Positions 16,192 through 24,411 of a DNA stretch of 64,000 bases are shown here, piece after piece. The notes beneath the pieces were generated by a model. The model saw only the letters and a program-made list of their open reading frames with translations. It ran no database searches and was not told where the DNA came from. The number at the start of each line of letters is the position of its first letter. Position 1 is the stretch's first letter. The position numbers and the translations under genes are program-made. The stretch lies in assembly GCF_002257705.1 (NCBI RefSeq), contig NZ_LSLK01000059.1:186001-250000 (forward strand). The letters are read 5' to 3'. This DNA comes from Sporomusa silvacetica DSM 10669 (GTDB lineage Bacteria; Bacillota; Negativicutes; Sporomusales; Sporomusaceae).

Positions 16192-17511
16192 TTAAAAGGT
16201 GTATGTTAATTGAGCAAAGAGGTTCTTCTTGTCTTTGTTAGTGCCATTACCAGTAGTAGCAATTATATCTTTTAGCTCCAGGTCGTTGTACTGAACGGTA
16301 AATATACCGTTACGGAATACAGTGTACTCAACACCAAATTCAGCGCCTTTAACATTATCTAAATAGCCAAAGGAAGTGTCGTTTATGATACCACTGTCAA
16401 GGGTAGTGAGCTGAGCGGGATCAAAACCAACATCCGCATTTCTGTAGCCAACCCATACGCCGAGCGATCCTACTTTTTCTTTCTTCGCGCCTGCATATTG
16501 GATTTTGCCCATCCAAGCTTTGGCTTTGTCACCATCGCGGAGATCCGAATCATTTTGACCATATTCACCGCTAATTGTGAAGTTATTTATTCCGGTGTAC
16601 TTTAATCCAGCAGATGTGGTGTTATAAATATTAGAATCCTTGTCTGCGAGGTAAGACAATGACAAATTGAGATTCTTATTGAGTTTTGCATCAATATTGG
16701 CAGCATAGAAGTTATTTTCAACGCTGTTTGTAACAGCAGCATACTCAGCGGCAGTCATATCCCAATCTTCAGCCGTACCATATCCGCTAACATTGCGTTT
16801 AAAAGCACCTACGGTAACTTTGACATCTTTACCACCGCTTAAAAATAAGCCATCGTTATTACCAGTAACATCAGCAATCATACCTTGACCCAGCCAAACA
16901 GGTTGGCGACCAAAGCTATATCCTATTTCGCCCAGTTTGCCAGTAATGTAAGCTTGATCCAGTTTGGATTCAGAACCAGTACTAGAACCCCAATCAGATT
17001 CAGCTTCATAACGACCATGGAAAGCAACATTTTGATCTATCGGTGCATCCATGTATAACCGAAGACGAGTGCGTTCATTAGTACCATCAAATGTCTCATT
17101 ATCGTTTCTGTCTTGGTAATTATACCGTGACCGAATTTCACCGGTGAACTTTACTTTAGAAGCATTTTTCTCCAGGTTGTCAACGCGAACGCCGAGGTTG
17201 TTGAGTTCTGCACCGAATTCGGCTTTCAGAGCTTCAATTTCTTTTTGGGATGCAGCGTCAGCTTTGTCGCTGTTAGCCATAGCTTTGGCTACGATAGTAG
17301 CAATTTCATAACGGGTAAGGGTTCTGTCACCTTTGTAGGTGCCGTCGCCGTAGCCGGAGATTACGCCTGCTTGAGCAAGTTTGTTGATAGAATCATACGC
17401 CCAGTGTTTTGCAGGTACGTCGACGAAAGGATTAGCAGGTGCTGCCAGCGCAGTTCCTGCTACGCTCATTGCAAATACTGCTGCAAGAGCCATAGCGGTT
17501 TGTCTTTTCAT
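16192..17511 (-). CDS. ompM: SLH-domain outer-membrane porin 2 (OmpM type)
   Basis: A 439-residue paralogue of porin 1. Signal peptide, SLH domain and linker (residues 1-127) differ at only about four positions (V70I, K89Q, R90K, T101A), while the barrel (about 128-439) is clearly diverged, with a C-terminal ...QLTYTF. Start at 17511 is chosen to align with porin 1 and because it gives a canonical signal peptide; a G-rich AGGGGG lies nine or so bases upstream. The longer frame (to 17589) would run through the leader. It is expected to be a peptidoglycan-bound porin in the outer membrane. The near-identity of the 5' half and divergence of the 3' half suggest recent duplication or gene conversion. 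Confidence 0.92.
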   Translation of the reverse strand: MKRQTAMALAAVFAMSVAGTALAAPANPFVDVPAKHWAYDSINKLAQAGVISGYGDGTYKGDRTLTRYEIATIVAKAMANSDKADAASQKEIEALKAEFGAELNNLGVRVDNLEKNASKVKFTGEIRSRYNYQDRNDNETFDGTNERTRLRLYMDAPIDQNVAFHGRYEAESDWGSSTGSESKLDQAYITGKLGEIGYSFGRQPVWLGQGMIADVTGNNDGLFLSGGKDVKVTVGAFKRNVSGYGTAEDWDMTAAEYAAVTNSVENNFYAANIDAKLNKNLNLSLSYLADKDSNIYNTTSAGLKYTGINNFTISGEYGQNDSDLRDGDKAKAWMGKIQYAGAKKEKVGSLGVWVGYRNADVGFDPAQLTTLDSGIINDTSFGYLDNVKGAEFGVEYTVFRNGIFTVQYNDLELKDIIATTGNGTNKDKKNLFAQLTYTF

Positions 17512-17519
17512 TGTGTTTT

Positions 17520-17655
17520 TCCCCCTAGGTTTTTTAATTTTTGAGCAGTTACCTAAGAAGAGACTATCTGAGTGGCCATGTTTCCTCAAATCCTCTTCTC
17601 TAGCTTGTGCTCTTATCTAAGCGCCTGCTTTTTGGCAGACGTAAAGACCAAGTAA
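17520..17655 (-). ncRNA. Structured leader of porin gene 2 (shared stem-loop)
   Basis: Minus strand: TGAG/CTCA (17588-17585 and 17572-17569) closes the loop GAAACATGGCCA. GAGAAGAG and CTCTTCT pair outside it, and GAGCA/TGCTC closes the whole element. Upstream, CTGCC and GGCAG-like arms form another hairpin (about 17622-17641). The layout matches porin 1 with compensatory stem changes. Confidence 0.6.
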
Positions 17656-17709
17656 TTAATTTTTATGGGATTTTTTCTTTACTTAGAAGTATATTCTACT
17701 TTATGAAAT

Positions 17710-17739
17710 ATATTCAACACCGTGAGATATATTTCCTGC
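17710..17739 (-). promoter_or_regulatory. Sigma-H-like promoter of SLH porin gene 2
   Basis: Minus strand: GCAGGAAAT at 17739-17731, a 12-base spacer, GTTGAATAT at 17718-17710; a full match to RNAGGAWWW-N12-RNNGAATWW. A second GTAGAATAT lies 20 bases downstream (17698-17690) but has no paired -35 element at the right distance. Confidence 0.7.
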
Positions 17740-17807
17740 TGCAAGTTAAGAATTTTTTAACAAAATTTTAACAAACCGTATTCCCATTTTCCAAAAGGTA
17801 TGCTGGA

Positions 17808-18230
17808 TTATTGCCCGGCAAAATAGCGCTCAGCCAGGATTACGGCAACATAATCATCTACCGGCCCAGGCGGAACTTGCATGGTAGTGGGCAATAAGCG
17901 TTTGAATCCTTTAGGTGGATGTTCTACCCAGTAACGCTTACGAGCCTCATCGGTAGAGCGGTGTTCGTTGACCGGAATGATGGTTATTTTTTGTTCGCTG
18001 ACTCGGATACCTGCTAAGGCAGCTTGCGCGGCCTGGGAGGTAGTGCGATCGCCGATGACGGCGGTAAATACTTGATGGGTTGTGGCCAGGGAAGTCACAA
18101 CTCTAACCAGGTCGGCTGTCGCAATAATTGCTTTGTAAATAACGCCTTGCACTTTATGTACTACCGCAATACCACATTTTTCCCGGCCTGGGTCGATAGC
18201 TATAACAGTGTCTTGTGCCACTTTATCCAA
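17808..18230 (-). CDS. YqgF/RuvX-like RNase H-fold protein
   Basis: A 140-residue protein with the RNase H-like nuclease pattern: VIAIDPGREKCGIAVV (first catalytic Asp in the IDPG motif), an AVIGDRTTSQ strand, VNEHRSTDEARKRYW (second acidic residue) and a final PVDDYVAVILAERYF with Asp residues. This matches the YqgF/RuvX group (pre-16S rRNA processing or Holliday junction-resolvase-like) but is a divergent paralogue type seen in Firmicutes; the exact job is not clear. The start is TTG (18230), two bases after AGGAG, or GTG at 18221, nine bases after GGAGAG; the latter has better spacing. It lies between two porin transcription units, downstream of a terminator. Confidence 0.72.
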   Translation of the reverse strand: MDKVAQDTVIAIDPGREKCGIAVVHKVQGVIYKAIIATADLVRVVTSLATTHQVFTAVIGDRTTSQAAQAALAGIRVSEQKITIIPVNEHRSTDEARKRYWVEHPPKGFKRLLPTTMQVPPGPVDDYVAVILAERYFAGQ

Positions 18231-18309
18231 CTCTCCTTAACTATATGCGTGAAGGTAGTAAAAGTTTCCTTTTATATAGAATACCACAGCTATGGGTAGA
18301 ATACAAAAA

Positions 18310-18327
18310 GGACGCCCGAAGGCGTCC
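18310..18327 (-). terminator. Terminator of SLH porin gene 3
   Basis: GGACGCC and GGCGTCC with a TTCG tetraloop in the minus-strand RNA, followed by five T. It lies 20 bases past the stop of the porin ending at 18348. Confidence 0.92.
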
Positions 18328-18347
18328 TCATCATTGCGGATGCTTTA

Positions 18348-19514
18348 TTAGAATTTAACGTTGATAGCAGCTTGGGTACGAGCGCCGCCGTCGATTTCAG
18401 TACCATCTTGTTTTTCAAAGTCTTGGTATTTGAGGTTCAAAGTGGTGTTTTTAGCAATTGCGCGGTCATATCTTACTTCAAGACCTTTGTAGCCGTTTTC
18501 GTTCTTAAGGTTCTGGATATCATTGTGGATGTTGGAGTAAGGAGAGTTTGCACCGTCTTCTACGTCACGATACAGAGCTGTTAAACCAAGTTTGTTGAAT
18601 TTCAGACCATAAGCAGCAGCGTTGCCATCAGTTGTGCCGTCGTCAACATTGTAGAATTCGCCCAGAGCAGTTACGCTGTTAGTCAACTTAATACCTATGT
18701 TAGCGCCATAAACATCTACACTATTATTGTCAATATCGTAATTTACATAGTCGGCAGTAATGTTAGCCGCGCCAAGTTTCATACCATATTCAGCACCATA
18801 GATTTTGTTGGTGTCTTTCAGGTTACCGGCAAACATTTTCAGGTTGCCAGCTTGGGAAGCGATACCAGTGATAGCGGAGTCATGCAAGAAGCCATTACCC
18901 AGTGTCAGATCTTGGCGACCAACTGTATTAGTCAGGCCAAGAGCGTTGAAGGTTACGTTAGCTGTGTCAAGTTTAATGGTGTTAGTGGTATTGAAGTCTG
19001 AACCACTGAAGTCACCATTATATCCCATGTTGCCGCTAGTCAGACGAGCATTGAATTTAAGATTGTCGTTGATTTTACCGTCAAAGTTTACACGGGCACG
19101 GAAATCTGTGTTGTCAAAGCTGTCGCCATTACCATAACGGACACGTGCGTCACCGGAGATTTTAACCATGTTGTCCACTTTGTTGTCAAGATTGTTAACT
19201 TTGATGCCCATGCCGATAAGCTCAGCAGCAAATTCTTGGGACAGTTTGTCAACAGCTGCTTTTTGATCGCTGTTGAGGTTCTTTTGCATAGCAGTAGCAA
19301 CCACGGAAGCCATTTCGTAACGGGAAACGGTTTTGTCGCCTTTGAAGGTACCATCGCCATAACCAGATACCACACCAGCTTGTGCTAATTTGTTTACTGC
19401 GTCATAAGCCCAGTGTTTTGCAGGTACATCGGTGAATGGGTTAGCGAAAGCTGGAACAGCGAAAGCTACGGTAAGAGCAGTTGTTACAGCTACTTTAAGA
19501 AGTCTTTTGTTCAT
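18348..19514 (-). CDS. SLH-domain outer-membrane porin 3
   Basis: A 388-residue SLH porin, more distant from the two OmpM copies. Signal peptide 1-24, SLH domain about 25-78 (NPFTDVPAKHWAYDAVNKL, GYGDGTFKGDKTVSRYE), a coiled-coil linker (about 85-118, with LIGMGIKVNNLDNKVDNM), then a barrel of about 270 residues rich in Asn/Asp/Gly with alternating strands, ending ...INVKF. Its barrel is shorter, and the SLH differs in many positions from copies 1 and 2, so it is an older paralogue. AAGGGGG is about 11 bases before the ATG. It has the same leader element and a sigma-H-like promoter. Confidence 0.9.
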   Translation of the reverse strand: MNKRLLKVAVTTALTVAFAVPAFANPFTDVPAKHWAYDAVNKLAQAGVVSGYGDGTFKGDKTVSRYEMASVVATAMQKNLNSDQKAAVDKLSQEFAAELIGMGIKVNNLDNKVDNMVKISGDARVRYGNGDSFDNTDFRARVNFDGKINDNLKFNARLTSGNMGYNGDFSGSDFNTTNTIKLDTANVTFNALGLTNTVGRQDLTLGNGFLHDSAITGIASQAGNLKMFAGNLKDTNKIYGAEYGMKLGAANITADYVNYDIDNNSVDVYGANIGIKLTNSVTALGEFYNVDDGTTDGNAAAYGLKFNKLGLTALYRDVEDGANSPYSNIHNDIQNLKNENGYKGLEVRYDRAIAKNTTLNLKYQDFEKQDGTEIDGGARTQAAINVKF

Positions 19515-19699
19515 TTGTAAATAATCCCCCTTGAAATATTCTTATTTATGCGGGTGTTGCCACCGGCATACCGGAAGAGTCACCTGTTCAAGGGGGAGGG
19601 TATCGAATGAGTATCCACGTTTCCTCAATCTGTCCTTCCTCTCTGCAGGGCTTATTCTCGATACGCACCTGCCGCATTCCGCAGGTTTTATATTAACAT
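19515..19699 (-). ncRNA. Structured leader of porin gene 3 (shared stem-loop); gene-free stretch
   Basis: The gap between the DUF3084 gene and this porin (about 400 bases) holds no convincing gene. Minus strand: TGAG/CTCA (19627-19624, 19611-19608) closes the loop GAAACGTGGATA; GTATCGA and TCGATAC pair outside it; ACCTGC/GCAGGT (19685-19666) forms an upstream hairpin. Further hairpins (CCGG..CCGG, GGTG..CACC) lie near the ribosome site. An 85-codon frame crossing it is not credible because it runs through the paired elements. Confidence 0.6.
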
Positions 19700-19728
19700 A
19701 ACTTCGACGCAACCACAATGTTTCCTGC
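19700..19728 (-). promoter_or_regulatory. Weak sigma-H-like promoter of SLH porin gene 3
   Basis: Minus strand: GCAGGAAAC at 19728-19720, an 11-base spacer, GTCGAAGTT at 19708-19700. It matches the consensus except for the last base of the -35 element and one base of GAAT. Position relative to the leader is the same as in the other two porins. Confidence 0.5.
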
Positions 19729-19862
19729 TTATCTTTGTAAGGTATGTTTTGGCAAATACCCTTTATTATCATTGGTTTGCAGGAATTGCAAGATTGCATC
19801 TAGACTAATTATGCACTTTACATAATCGGTCTTTATGCTTATATATATTCGCACAAAAAAGA

Positions 19863-19891
19863 AAGAATCCTGCTTAATAAACAGGATTCTT
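19863..19891 (-). terminator. Terminator of the long lipid A/Lpt operon
   Basis: AAGAATCCTG and CAGGATTCTT form a 10-bp stem with a 9-base loop; the minus-strand RNA continues in a T-rich run (TTTCTTTTTT). It lies 30 bases past the DUF3084 stop and is the only strong terminator seen downstream of lpxC. Confidence 0.88.
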
Positions 19892-19920
19892 AACTAGTAT
19901 ATTTTGTTAATGCCGGGGGA

Positions 19921-21189
19921 CTACCACACGTTCTTGATTCTTATCTCTATTTGTAGCGGGCCTGCCGTATAGGTGTCATTTTTGGCAACGGCAGTAAGTT
20001 CTATGTTTCCAGACTGACGCTTAACTTTGCTGACAGTGTTAAATAGCTGTGATCCGCTCATGCTGCCGACTGTACCCTGGATCGGGTCAGAGAGAATGCC
20101 TTTAGCTACGGCAGCTGTGTTTACTTTTTGCAAGAAAGATATAACCGTGTCTTCTGCCGAATCATCGGTGGTTATCTTGACAGTCTCGCTATAAATAGCT
20201 TCTCCTTGGCCATAAATAAGATAGTTGGGAAACAGTTCAATCCGGCCGATGACTGGTTCACCGTAGATGGTGTTACCGACGGCAGAAATACGGACAATGA
20301 CTTCTTGATTGGTTTCGGCGATCAGTTTGGTTGCTTGGTTAAACTCTGAAGTGGCAATCCATAGTATTTCGAGTTTTTTATCAGTTACATTTAGCTTATC
20401 AAGGATATGTTGATTGGTATTATAGATTACGCCGCCCAGCTCCTTGGTCGTATCTTCCGGTGACTGGCCGCCACGCACAGTGGCAGTCGAAAGCATTTCA
20501 CCAGCCCGGAATACTACCGTACCTGCCCTGACAGTCTGCAAGCCTTGTTTCAGACTGGAGGTCAGTTCATTGAGTCGGTCAACGTCTGTTTGCAGCGCGG
20601 TCTTGGCGGTGTTTAATTCACCGATTTGGCTATTAAGGCCGGCAACTCGTTGGTCCAGTTCGTCTTTAACGGCCTGGAGGTTTTTGATGTTATCCTGATA
20701 GCTAACCAAATCACTTTGTGCCAAGGCATAGTCTGCTTGCAATGTAGTTAAGGCAGCTGTTGTGCGGTCACGTTCAGCGGTTACTTCGGTGAGTTCACCC
20801 GTGATTTTAGCAAGTTGCTCTGTTGTTTGTTTTACTTTGGCACTGATAGCGGCATATTCAGCGTTTTTGGCATCCAGAGCCGCGCGGCTGGCTTCCAGTT
20901 CGGTTGTTTTTGAAGCAACTTCAGTTGTTAAGTCTAGGAGTTCGGCTTTGAGTTCTTCCATACCGAAGAGGGCTGTGCGCACATCCCACGACACGGCGGT
21001 CATAAAGCCAAGGGTTGTGGCAGAAATCAGGATACCGGTAACAATAGTGACAATGATTGATGTATGTTTTGGTCTGAGGCCAAACATACTCAGTTTTTTC
21101 TTGCCCACCTTGGTGCCTAGTTTGTCGCCAATATAGGCAATGGCTCCCCCCATGATAGCAATAATGGTGATTATCGCCAAACCGTACAT
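19921..21189 (-). CDS. DUF3084-type membrane coiled-coil protein
   Basis: A 422-residue protein. Two transmembrane helices lie in the first 70 residues (about 3-24 and 46-68), followed by a long coiled coil (about 80-215, LTTEVASKTTELEASRAAL style heptads), then a globular C-terminal domain with a hairpin of charged strands. This is the DUF3084 layout known from cyanobacteria and diderm Firmicutes; the function is unknown. It is the last gene of the lipid A/Lpt operon, 15 bases after lptF/G, which suggests a role at the inner membrane connected with LPS transport or envelope spacing. The GGGAGG lies six bases before ATG. Confidence 0.8.
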   Translation of the reverse strand: MYGLAIITIIAIMGGAIAYIGDKLGTKVGKKKLSMFGLRPKHTSIIVTIVTGILISATTLGFMTAVSWDVRTALFGMEELKAELLDLTTEVASKTTELEASRAALDAKNAEYAAISAKVKQTTEQLAKITGELTEVTAERDRTTAALTTLQADYALAQSDLVSYQDNIKNLQAVKDELDQRVAGLNSQIGELNTAKTALQTDVDRLNELTSSLKQGLQTVRAGTVVFRAGEMLSTATVRGGQSPEDTTKELGGVIYNTNQHILDKLNVTDKKLEILWIATSEFNQATKLIAETNQEVIVRISAVGNTIYGEPVIGRIELFPNYLIYGQGEAIYSETVKITTDDSAEDTVISFLQKVNTAAVAKGILSDPIQGTVGSMSGSQLFNTVSKVKRQSGNIELTAVAKNDTYTAGPLQIEIRIKNVW

Positions 21190-21204
21190 GGTGCTCCCTC
21201 CCTT

Positions 21205-22293
21205 CTACCGCGAGGATTTGGATACTAAATATATACCTGCCAGGATACCAATGATATTAGGTATCCAAGCTGCCAAAAATGGATCAATGGCTCCACCTTT
21301 TCCTAAGGCTGTCGCTATCGTCAAGATGATATAGTATATAAAGATGATGATGATGCTCAGTCCAAGGCCAATGGATGAACTGGAGCGAGGCGACGATAAC
21401 CCGAGCGGCGTGCCAATCATAGCAAAAACAAAGCTGGCAAGTGGAATGGCCAGTCGCTGATATAATTCTACTTCATACGAGCTGGTTGCTACATATTCCT
21501 GCTTTAATGCCGCAATATGCTGCCTGAGTTCTTGTATGGACATATCTTCGGCGTCTTTTTGTTCCCGTGATATACTAACTGGATTCTTCTCTATGGGCAA
21601 TACCTGTTCAGCAAACTTTAGCGTGCGTTCTACCCGCCCCTCAGCCGAAAAATCGGTAATTGTGCCCTCAACCATCAGCCATTGATTATTCTGCCATACA
21701 GCTTTTTCCGCGTTCTCTACCCGCACAAGCCGACTGTCCTCGTACTGCTGAACTGCTACTTTATTCATGGTGCTGGTTTCTTCTATGAAATTTTGTGCAT
21801 AGGTTATCCGTTCCAACTCACCTTGTTTAATGTCTTTGATAATAATGTGTTCCTGGATTTTGGGACTAGTATTTTTTTCTACCTCATAGTGCACAATGTT
21901 ATTATAGGCGGTGTTAGCAGCTGGCACCAGGGCTTCATTGAAAACTACGGCTGCGGCGCTGACAAAAAATGCAGCAATAAGCACAGGAACAGCCAACCGG
22001 GTAAAGCTCTGACCACTTGATTTCATGGCTGTTATTTCGCTGGAACTTGATAACCGGCCAAAGGCCAGGAGTGATGCCAGCAGCATGGCCATGGGAAAGG
22101 TCAGGACTATAATGCTAGGCAGGCTGTAGATAAAGAGCTTGACTACAGTTAGCACCTGCGCGTCATACTGGGTTATATATTTGGTTAACTTAACGAGCAC
22201 ATTGGTACCGATAAAAATGCTTGCGAAGGCGGCTACACCGAAAACAAACGGCCCCAGCATCTCTTTGATGATATATTTGTCAAGTATACGCAT
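21205..22293 (-). CDS. LPS export permease, LptF/LptG family (single copy)
   Basis: A 362-residue YjgP/YjgQ family protein. It begins MRILDKYIIKEMLGPFVFG, the family's typical N terminus, has TM helices near 14-38, 55-80 and 100-120, a periplasmic beta-jellyroll domain (about 130-270) and three C-terminal helices (about 275-295, 305-325, 335-355). With LptB it extracts LPS from the inner membrane. E. coli needs two different subunits, LptF and LptG; only one is present in this operon, so either it forms a homodimer or the partner lies elsewhere. The AGGAG is six bases before ATG. An 82-base gap to lptB holds an inverted repeat. Confidence 0.88.
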   Translation of the reverse strand: MRILDKYIIKEMLGPFVFGVAAFASIFIGTNVLVKLTKYITQYDAQVLTVVKLFIYSLPSIIVLTFPMAMLLASLLAFGRLSSSSEITAMKSSGQSFTRLAVPVLIAAFFVSAAAVVFNEALVPAANTAYNNIVHYEVEKNTSPKIQEHIIIKDIKQGELERITYAQNFIEETSTMNKVAVQQYEDSRLVRVENAEKAVWQNNQWLMVEGTITDFSAEGRVERTLKFAEQVLPIEKNPVSISREQKDAEDMSIQELRQHIAALKQEYVATSSYEVELYQRLAIPLASFVFAMIGTPLGLSSPRSSSSIGLGLSIIIIFIYYIILTIATALGKGGAIDPFLAAWIPNIIGILAGIYLVSKSSR

Positions 22294-22325
22294 TAGCTTC
22301 TCCTACTTGGTAAGTTAGCGGCGGA

Positions 22326-22373
22326 GTGAGATTGCTGCAGGTACAACGGTACGACGCGACGCAGCAATCTCAC
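22326..22373. repeat. 13-bp inverted repeat inserted between lptB and lptF/G
   Basis: Perfect arms GTGAGATTGCTGC (22326-22338) and GCAGCAATCTCAC (22361-22373) around a 22-base centre. It starts two bases after the lptB stop on the minus strand. It shares GCAATCTC and the upstream GGCGGAGTG with sequences near 10340, and GCAATCTC with 40731-40760. It could be a mobile palindromic element or a processing/attenuation hairpin. Confidence 0.6.
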
Positions 22374-22375
22374 TT

Positions 22376-23095
22376 TTACAGGGTGAAGTTTTGACCCAGG
22401 TAGTACTTCTTGGCAATTTCGCTGGTGGCGATGGTATCACTGTCGCCGGCGATGAGGATTTGGCCTTCGTTTAAGATATAGGCATGGTCAACAATTGTTA
22501 AGGTTTCGCGGACGTTATGGTCGGTGATGAGTACGCCAATGCCGCGTTCTTTGAGGTAGGCAATGATGTCCTGGATATCCGCAACGGCAATGGGATCAAC
22601 ACCGGCAAAGGGCTCGTCCAGTAAGATGAATTTGGGGTCAGTCGCTAGTGCCCGGGCAATTTCCACTCGACGGCGTTCGCCGCCTGACAGTTCAGAGCCT
22701 TGACGCTGGCGGACATGAGTGACGCTGAATTCTTCCAGCAGACTGTTCATTTTGTCCCGGCGTTCGGCTGGAGTAAGCTCTGTTGTTTCCAGGATGGCCA
22801 TGAGGTTATCCTCTACTGTCATTTTACGGAAAATCGAGGCTTCCTGGGGCAAATAGCCGATACCAAAGCGAGAGCGCTGGTACATAGGCAAGCTGGTAAT
22901 ATCTTGGTCGTCAATATATATTTTGCCGCTGTTGGGGCGTTCCAAGCCGACAATCATGTAGAAGGTGGTTGTCTTGCCTGCGCCGTTAGCACCTAGCAGG
23001 CCGACGATTTGACCTTGGTCAACACGAAGGCTGACACCGTTGACTACATTGCGGTTTTTATATGTTTTTATTAAATCGCGGGTTTCAATATACAT
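22376..23095 (-). CDS. lptB: LPS export ABC ATPase LptB
   Basis: A 239-residue ATPase with Walker A GLLGANGAGKTT (about residues 33-44), Q-loop region YLPQEAS, signature LSGGERRRVEIARAL, Walker B ILLDEPFAGVDP and the H-loop Asp-His (TDHNVRET). The Arg-rich signature and the VDP after Walker B are typical of LptB. It powers LPS extraction through LptF/G and lies between lptA and the permease gene. The length equals that of E. coli LptB. It starts 27 bases after the lptA stop. Confidence 0.95.
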   Translation of the reverse strand: MYIETRDLIKTYKNRNVVNGVSLRVDQGQIVGLLGANGAGKTTTFYMIVGLERPNSGKIYIDDQDITSLPMYQRSRFGIGYLPQEASIFRKMTVEDNLMAILETTELTPAERRDKMNSLLEEFSVTHVRQRQGSELSGGERRRVEIARALATDPKFILLDEPFAGVDPIAVADIQDIIAYLKERGIGVLITDHNVRETLTIVDHAYILNEGQILIAGDSDTIATSEIAKKYYLGQNFTL

Positions 23096-23122
23096 ATCGG
23101 CAACATCCTTGCTCTATTTAGA

Positions 23123-23848
23123 TTACTTCGGTGTAATAACTAACTTGCTGCGGCCACCTTGGGAGTCCATAGCTTTTTCGTCAAGGCGTATGGTGAGGGT
23201 TTCACCTGTCAGGACATTGCCGTCCTGAATCGCGCGGGCATTGCCGTTTAAAATGACTTTGCTCTGGCCTTTGGGCTCGCCGTAATAGGTGGCCGTATTG
23301 GCGGTAGCATCTAATTTCCGGACCGGGCTGACTACGTGAACAAAGCCAGTGCCTGTTGCTCTGTTTTCCGACAGGAAGGCTTCAATTTTGTCAGCTGTCA
23401 TAGTGCCGTCCGGCAGCTCAATTTTGCCATTTTGGGGAATTAATGCATATTGCGTATCGGCAGAGTATTCCACTCTGGGACCAGTAAGGCGGTTTTCTCC
23501 TTTGGTCAGTACGACATCGCCGCTGGCAATAAGATAGGTGTTGTTTTTGTAGGTTTCCACTTCGGCAGCTGTTATGGTGGCATCCTGATTGACAGCTGTG
23601 ACACCGCCAGTAATGCGCCCTTCTTGGCTGTTGGTGTTGTATTCGGCTTTAGCACCTGTGATTACTGCCTCACCTTGGGTTATACGAACCGTGCCGGTAG
23701 CGTTAATAACACCTTGTTTGGAATCGTAGTCGATGGTATCAGCAACAAGTTCAACCGGTGTTTTGGCCTCAGGCCGCGGCGCCGCCATGGCGTATAGACA
23801 TGTTGCACTTATGATTAACGCAATAACAAGCTTTTCACTTTTCATCAT
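23123..23848 (-). CDS. lptA: Periplasmic LPS transport protein LptA (OstA family)
   Basis: A 241-residue protein with a signal peptide (about 1-22) and three or more OstA-like beta-jellyroll repeats, e.g. VELVADTIDYDSKQGVINATGTV and ITAAEVETYKNNTYLIASGDVV, VILNGNARAIQDGNVLTGET. It forms the periplasmic bridge from LptC to LptD. It is longer than E. coli LptA (185 residues), compatible with a longer bridge. The ATG overlaps the lptC stop (TAATG), so translation is coupled. Confidence 0.88.
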   Translation of the reverse strand: MMKSEKLVIALIISATCLYAMAAPRPEAKTPVELVADTIDYDSKQGVINATGTVRITQGEAVITGAKAEYNTNSQEGRITGGVTAVNQDATITAAEVETYKNNTYLIASGDVVLTKGENRLTGPRVEYSADTQYALIPQNGKIELPDGTMTADKIEAFLSENRATGTGFVHVVSPVRKLDATANTATYYGEPKGQSKVILNGNARAIQDGNVLTGETLTIRLDEKAMDSQGGRSKLVITPK

Positions 23849-24411
23849 TATTTGCTGCCTCCTGTTACTACCTTGGCATTACCTTGGACTTTTACTATTT
23901 CCAGGCTGGTATCAGCATCGATCTTGTCGCCAGTGATAATGGTATCACCCCGGGTTAAGGTGATGCCGCCTGTGCCGGAAAATGTTTTGGTTTGCTCCTC
24001 ATAGCGGCCTTGGGGAGCCGTGAATACTGCGCCCTCGCTGGAGGTGGCTTTGATATCCCCCTGCAAGGTAATGTCATGAGTCTTGGTATCAAGAATACCC
24101 TCTTGGGCAATAATATCCACTTTACCGCCTTTTTCCTGATAGAATATTCCTTTAAGTTTTTTAAGAGAAACCAACTTGCCACCCGCATCAACTTCGATGC
24201 TTTCAGCGTTTAATTCCCATACCTTTTGGCCATTTTTCTCTTCAATGATAGCAGATCCGGCAAAGGTTAGATTAGACGCCGCTTGTGGTGTTGTTTGCTC
24301 AACGGCTGGAGTAGTATCAGGCAGCACCGGTTCTTCCCGGAAAAAATAATAAAGTCCTCCGGTTACGAGCAGTAAGGCACAGGCAAGGCTTACGTATGCC
24401 ATTTTGTTCAC
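23848..24411 (-). CDS. lptC: LPS export membrane-anchored protein LptC
   Basis: A 187-residue protein with one N-terminal TM anchor (about 5-22, YVSLACALLLVTGGLYYFF) and a periplasmic OstA/LptC jellyroll (about 45-185, SNLTFAGSAIIEEKNGQKVWELNAES). This is the usual length and layout of LptC, which passes LPS from LptF/G to LptA. The start ATG overlaps the lpxL stop by 4 bp (ATGA). It lies right before lptA in the same operon. Confidence 0.87.
   Translation of the reverse strand: MNKMAYVSLACALLLVTGGLYYFFREEPVLPDTTPAVEQTTPQAASNLTFAGSAIIEEKNGQKVWELNAESIEVDAGGKLVSLKKLKGIFYQEKGGKVDIIAQEGILDTKTHDITLQGDIKATSSEGAVFTAPQGRYEEQTKTFSGTGGITLTRGDTIITGDKIDADTSLEIVKVQGNAKVVTGGSK

Noticed and set aside
17690..17698. 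Second GTAGAATAT downstream of the porin 2 promoter
   Set aside because: No -35 element lies 11-12 bases upstream, so it is probably AT-rich background.
19542..19799. 85-codon frame in the porin 3 leader
   Set aside because: Composition and the overlap with paired RNA elements and a promoter argue against coding.
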